This document shows, one piece after another, positions 5,301 through 7,942 of a stretch of 7,942 bases of DNA. Source of the DNA: Bacteroidota bacterium (GTDB lineage Bacteria; Bacteroidota; Bacteroidia; Chitinophagales; Chitinophagaceae); contig JAEYOL010000004.1 of NCBI GenBank assembly GCA_023411775.1, forward strand, positions 1-7,942, written 5' to 3'. The first letter of the stretch is position 1; each line of letters opens with the position of its first letter. The notes beneath the pieces are model-generated. The model was not told the DNA's origin and did not search any database. It was given only the letters and a program-made list of their open reading frames with translations. Both the position numbers and the translations under genes were made by a program.

Positions 5301-5908
5301 CCAACACAGGCGTGCACCAGCCCGCTGTATATTTTCATCATTTTTCCAGGCGCTACATTCCATTCCTGCAAGGGGATCGTTTTTGCTATTTTGACGAATT
5401 CCCTGCTGGCAATAAGGGCTTCCCATTCCTTTGTTGTGAATGATTGAAGACTTTTGTAGTTGTCGGGCTCAAAATGATGCTGCCAGGGATCATCCTGAAT
5501 ACAACCAGAGAATTCATCTGCTTTCAATGCAGGCAGGGCATGCAGGAGATTTGTTTCAAATAGTTTTTTATACCTGCCAGAAAACTGGAGCGTTACGCTA
5601 AAGAAATGACCCCACCAGAAAAACGTGCGGACAGCAAATCCATCTTCTTTATTAAAAAGTCTCGGATAGTCCAGCATCAGCCAAGGAAGGCCCTGGTAGT
5701 TTTCACCCCGTGATATTTTTGGTGAGGATTGAATGATCTCCTGGGGTAATACGGATGCATATGACGTAAGCAGGTTTTTTTGTTCCAGTTGTACGTCTCC
5801 CAGCATCAGCATAGCCTTTTGCATCACGCGGTTCTTTGTTAAAATCCAGTCGCCACGAAGCACCAGCATTTCCTCCTCTGGTGAAAGCCTTATTTTTGTT
5901 GCATCCAT
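5297..5908 (-). CDS. conserved-looking hypothetical protein, 203 aa, no recognised domain
   Basis: I do not recognise a domain of known function. The protein has no signal peptide and no clear transmembrane helix. The N-terminal third is mostly helical in character (SPEEEMLVLRGDWILTKNRV, 9-28; similar to 50). The most distinctive part is the centre: ISRGENYQGLPWLMLDYPRL (65-84), then FAVRTFFWWGHFFSVTLQFSG (split at 91-111), dense in aromatic residues and alternating polar positions, which suggests beta strands of a compact soluble fold. The C-terminal third contains DDPWQHHFEPDNY (139-151) and a helix TTKEWEALIASREFVKIAK (158-176). From memory, similar proteins with the RGENYxGLPxxxLDYPR pattern occur as uncharacterised proteins in other Bacteroidota. 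The start is 13 nt from that of the divergent lptF/lptG-type gene, so the two may share regulation. Convergent with the START-like gene by a 4-nt overlap. Confidence 0.85.
   Translation of the reverse strand: MDATKIRLSPEEEMLVLRGDWILTKNRVMQKAMLMLGDVQLEQKNLLTSYASVLPQEIIQSSPKISRGENYQGLPWLMLDYPRLFNKEDGFAVRTFFWWGHFFSVTLQFSGRYKKLFETNLLHALPALKADEFSGCIQDDPWQHHFEPDNYKSLQSFTTKEWEALIASREFVKIAKTIPLQEWNVAPGKMMKIYSGLVHACVG
5869..5898 (+). promoter_or_regulatory. candidate promoter of the LptF/LptG permease gene
   Basis: TATTTTTG (5891-5898) is a perfect TAnnTTTG match, and TTTC (5869-5872), one base off TTTG, lies 18 nt upstream. It ends 23 nt before the GTG start. The whole promoter lies inside the first codons of the divergent 203-aa gene. 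Confidence 0.55.
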
Positions 5909-5921
5909 AACTTAAAGATAG

Positions 5922-7445
5922 GTGTTCAAAAAGTTAGATAAACTCATCATAAAAGCCTTTATAGGCCCCTTTATCGCTACATTCTTTATCACGTTGCTGG
6001 TGTTGGTGATGCAGTTTTTCTGGCTGTACATCGACGACTTCGTTGGTAAGGGACTGGGCATTGATATCGTACTGAAGTTTATCTGGTACCAAAGCGCTGT
6101 ATTGGTGCCGCTGGCCCTTCCGCTCGCTGTTTTGCTTTCCTCGCTAATGACATTTGGCAGCCTGGGCGAGAATTTTGAGCTGGTCGCGATCAAATCAGCG
6201 GGCATTTCCCTGCTACGCTTCATGCGTCCTTTATTTATCGTGTCACTGTTCATCAGCGGGATCGCATTTTTGTTTTCCAATTTTATCATACCCGTAGCCT
6301 TTCTAAAGTCGCGAACCCTGCTCACTGATATTGTATATGCCAAGCCGGCTTTTGACCTGCAAGAGGGCGTTTTCTATGACCGGATCAACGGCTTCGCGAT
6401 CAAGATCGGTAAAAAGGAAGCCAACGATAGCATTATCCGGGATGTGATCGTGTACGAGCAAAGCAATCCGCTACAGGATAATTTTATAAGTGCCAAAAGC
6501 GGGGTGATGCGGGTTTCTGCGGATAAGCGTTTTTTGGAATTTAATTTAAAGGACGGATGGCGATACGAGGAAAGGGGAGATTACAACTCCATGGCGAATA
6601 CGGATTATATCCGCATGCACTTCCAGGAATTCAAAAAGCAATTTGACCTGAGTTCTTTTCAGTTTGTGCAAACCGATGATAGTGTCAACCGCAATAATGA
6701 ACGTGTATATAGTATGCGACAATTGAATGTCGCGATTGACTCGCTTCAGAAAGAGAATCAGCGGGTGAGTAAACAGCTTGACGCTACGGTGGCCGGGTCG
6801 GCTCTCAAATTCAAAACTTATCTTGACAGTCTGCCATCGCAGGATACTGCGGCAACACCTGCGTTCCTTAAGACACAGGATAGTCTCCTAATACATGCCA
6901 GCTCTTTTGATGAGTTGATACCCGATTCAGCGCGATATGCGGTGCACCAGGGCGCGATCAACCAGGCGATGAGCCTGAGATCTGCCATCGACAACCGGCT
7001 CAGCATCATGAAGGACCGGGACTATACACTGCGCAAGCATCGTATTGAATGGCATCGAAAGATCGTATTATCAGCCGCCTGCCTTATCCTGTTCCTGATC
7101 GGCGCACCACTGGGTTCAATTATTCGAAAAGGAGGGCTGGGTACGCCGCTTATTGCTGCGATCAGTTTCTTTATGGTGTTTTATTTTACAACCACGCTGG
7201 GTGAAAAATTTGCTAAGCAGGATAAACTAAGTCCCTTTGCAGGTATGTGGCTCGCGGCATTTATACTGGTGCCGATTGGAGTATTCCTCACTTATAAAGC
7301 CATGCGTGACTCCCAGTTATTGAACAAAGAGGCTTATTACCGCCTGGCTAAGAAAATACGCTCTTTTGTCCAGCGTTCTGGTACGGCGAAAAGTAAAATA
7401 TCAAATGAGCCGTGGACAGATACAGACCCTGAGCCGAAAGATTGA
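5922..7445 (+). CDS. LptF/LptG (YjgP/YjgQ) family lipopolysaccharide export permease
   Basis: LptF and LptG are the inner-membrane subunits that, with the ATPase LptB, extract lipopolysaccharide and pass it to the LptC/LptA bridge. Six membrane segments are visible: about 12-37, 58-78 and 103-124 before the periplasmic part, and 381-401, 408-427 and 438-458 after it. Characteristic features are LVPLALPLAVLLSSLMTFG (61-79), the cytoplasmic loop ENFELVAIKSAGISLLRFMRP (split at 83-103) that contacts LptB in this family, and FLIGAPLGSIIRKGGLGTPL (391-410). At 507 aa it is about 140 residues longer than E. coli LptF, mostly from an extended charged segment at about 255-375. The start is GTG at 5922: the codon just before it is an in-frame TAG, and the next Met is inside the first membrane segment. 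Whether it acts as F, G or both cannot be told. The next gene follows after 13 nt. Confidence 0.93.
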   Translation: MFKKLDKLIIKAFIGPFIATFFITLLVLVMQFFWLYIDDFVGKGLGIDIVLKFIWYQSAVLVPLALPLAVLLSSLMTFGSLGENFELVAIKSAGISLLRFMRPLFIVSLFISGIAFLFSNFIIPVAFLKSRTLLTDIVYAKPAFDLQEGVFYDRINGFAIKIGKKEANDSIIRDVIVYEQSNPLQDNFISAKSGVMRVSADKRFLEFNLKDGWRYEERGDYNSMANTDYIRMHFQEFKKQFDLSSFQFVQTDDSVNRNNERVYSMRQLNVAIDSLQKENQRVSKQLDATVAGSALKFKTYLDSLPSQDTAATPAFLKTQDSLLIHASSFDELIPDSARYAVHQGAINQAMSLRSAIDNRLSIMKDRDYTLRKHRIEWHRKIVLSAACLILFLIGAPLGSIIRKGGLGTPLIAAISFFMVFYFTTTLGEKFAKQDKLSPFAGMWLAAFILVPIGVFLTYKAMRDSQLLNKEAYYRLAKKIRSFVQRSGTAKSKISNEPWTDTDPEPKD

Positions 7446-7458
7446 TTAATTTGCCCGA

Positions 7459-7942
7459 TTGAATACAGCGCTTCAAAATCTTAGGGTGCAGCGTTGGGTT
7501 GCTGCCATCTCGGTGATACTATTGACGGTGAAATTCGTCGCGTATTATTTCACGCGCTCTGTTGCCGTTCTCACCGACGCGTTGGAAAGTATTGTCAATG
7601 TCGCCTCCGGCTTTATTGGCCTCTACGGCCTGTATATCGCATCAAAACCCCGGGATAAGGATCATCCTTATGGACATGGAAAAGCAGAATTTATATCTGC
7701 AGCCGTTGAGGGCACCATGATCATGGTTGCGGCTGTCATAATCATATACAAAGCCATTCAGCATCTTTTGTATGATATTGATATCAGGCAGCTTGACCTG
7801 GGGATCGTGTTAGTGGCTATCACAGCGATTGCCAACTATATCATGGGTTCGGTTTGTGTCCGTATTGGAACGCGGAATAATTCGCTAGCACTAAAAGCGA
7901 GCGGACACCATTTACAAACCGATACATATTCCACCCTTGCGA
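7459..7942 (+). CDS. cation diffusion facilitator (CDF) family metal efflux transporter, N-terminal part
   Basis: CDF proteins are dimeric inner-membrane antiporters that export Zn, Fe, Co, Mn or similar ions against protons. The frame stays open to the window end, giving 161 codons. Signatures: TDALESIVN (39-47) in membrane helix 2 with the conserved Asp40; the cytoplasmic loop DKDHPYGHGKAEF (66-78); membrane helices at about 13-31, 45-62, 80-99 and 114-133; and HHLQTD (150-155) in helix 5, the HxxxD metal site (His151, Asp155). No ATG occurs early in frame. After the in-frame TAA at 7447 the first good start is TTG at 7459, giving MNTALQNLRVQRW, which fits family N-termini; GTG at 7486 is an alternative. 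It follows the permease gene by 13 nt and is probably cotranscribed. The C-terminal dimer domain is outside the window. Confidence 0.92.
   Translation, partial: MNTALQNLRVQRWVAAISVILLTVKFVAYYFTRSVAVLTDALESIVNVASGFIGLYGLYIASKPRDKDHPYGHGKAEFISAAVEGTMIMVAAVIIIYKAIQHLLYDIDIRQLDLGIVLVAITAIANYIMGSVCVRIGTRNNSLALKASGHHLQTDTYSTLA

Noticed and set aside
5912..6343. 143-codon open frame on the minus strand opposite the LPS permease
   Set aside because: It is antisense to the conserved N-terminal membrane domain of the permease and has no recognisable protein features.

Overview
The window looks like ordinary chromosomal core sequence from a Bacteroidota bacterium, most likely of the Chitinophagaceae or a close relative. 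The evidence is the short primary sigma factor without region 1.1 that is typical of the phylum, an S16 protein with a long basic tail, an enlarged LptF/LptG permease, start codons without a Shine-Dalgarno sequence, and several boxes close to the Bacteroidota promoter consensus TAnnTTTG. Placement below phylum is inferred from protein resemblance recalled from memory, not from a search.

Layout from left to right: the 3' end of a Crp/Fnr-type regulator (+); a DinB-fold protein (+) whose 3' end overlaps the convergent rimM; then four minus-strand housekeeping genes, transcribed in the order rpoD (3743-4618), ffh (2251-3576), rpsP (1654-2100), rimM (907-1425). Next comes a START-like protein (+, 4923-5300), tail to tail with an uncharacterised 203-aa protein (-, 5297-5908). 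That gene is head to head, 13 nt apart, with an LptF/LptG permease (+, from a GTG at 5922). The permease is followed 13 nt later by the first 161 codons of a cation diffusion facilitator (+, from a TTG at 7459), which is cut by the window end.

The minus-strand block is about making proteins: the primary sigma factor, the GTPase of the signal recognition particle, ribosomal protein S16, and the 30S maturation factor RimM. It does not appear to be a single operon. A structured terminator-like element lies between rpoD and ffh, and a good ffh promoter box follows it. A strong rho-independent terminator plus a family of GCCACGAA repeats separates rpsP from rimM. Tandem octamer and heptamer repeats separate ffh from rpsP.

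The plus-strand right end is about the envelope: LptF/LptG moves lipopolysaccharide out of the inner membrane, and the cation efflux protein exports divalent metals.

I found no mobile element, CRISPR array, tRNA or rRNA, and no convincing new multi-gene system. The most interesting material is intergenic: a possible structured RNA between rpoD and ffh, repeat families at the edges of ribosomal genes, and two palindromes in the rpoD upstream region. The one fully uncharacterised protein is at 5297-5908.
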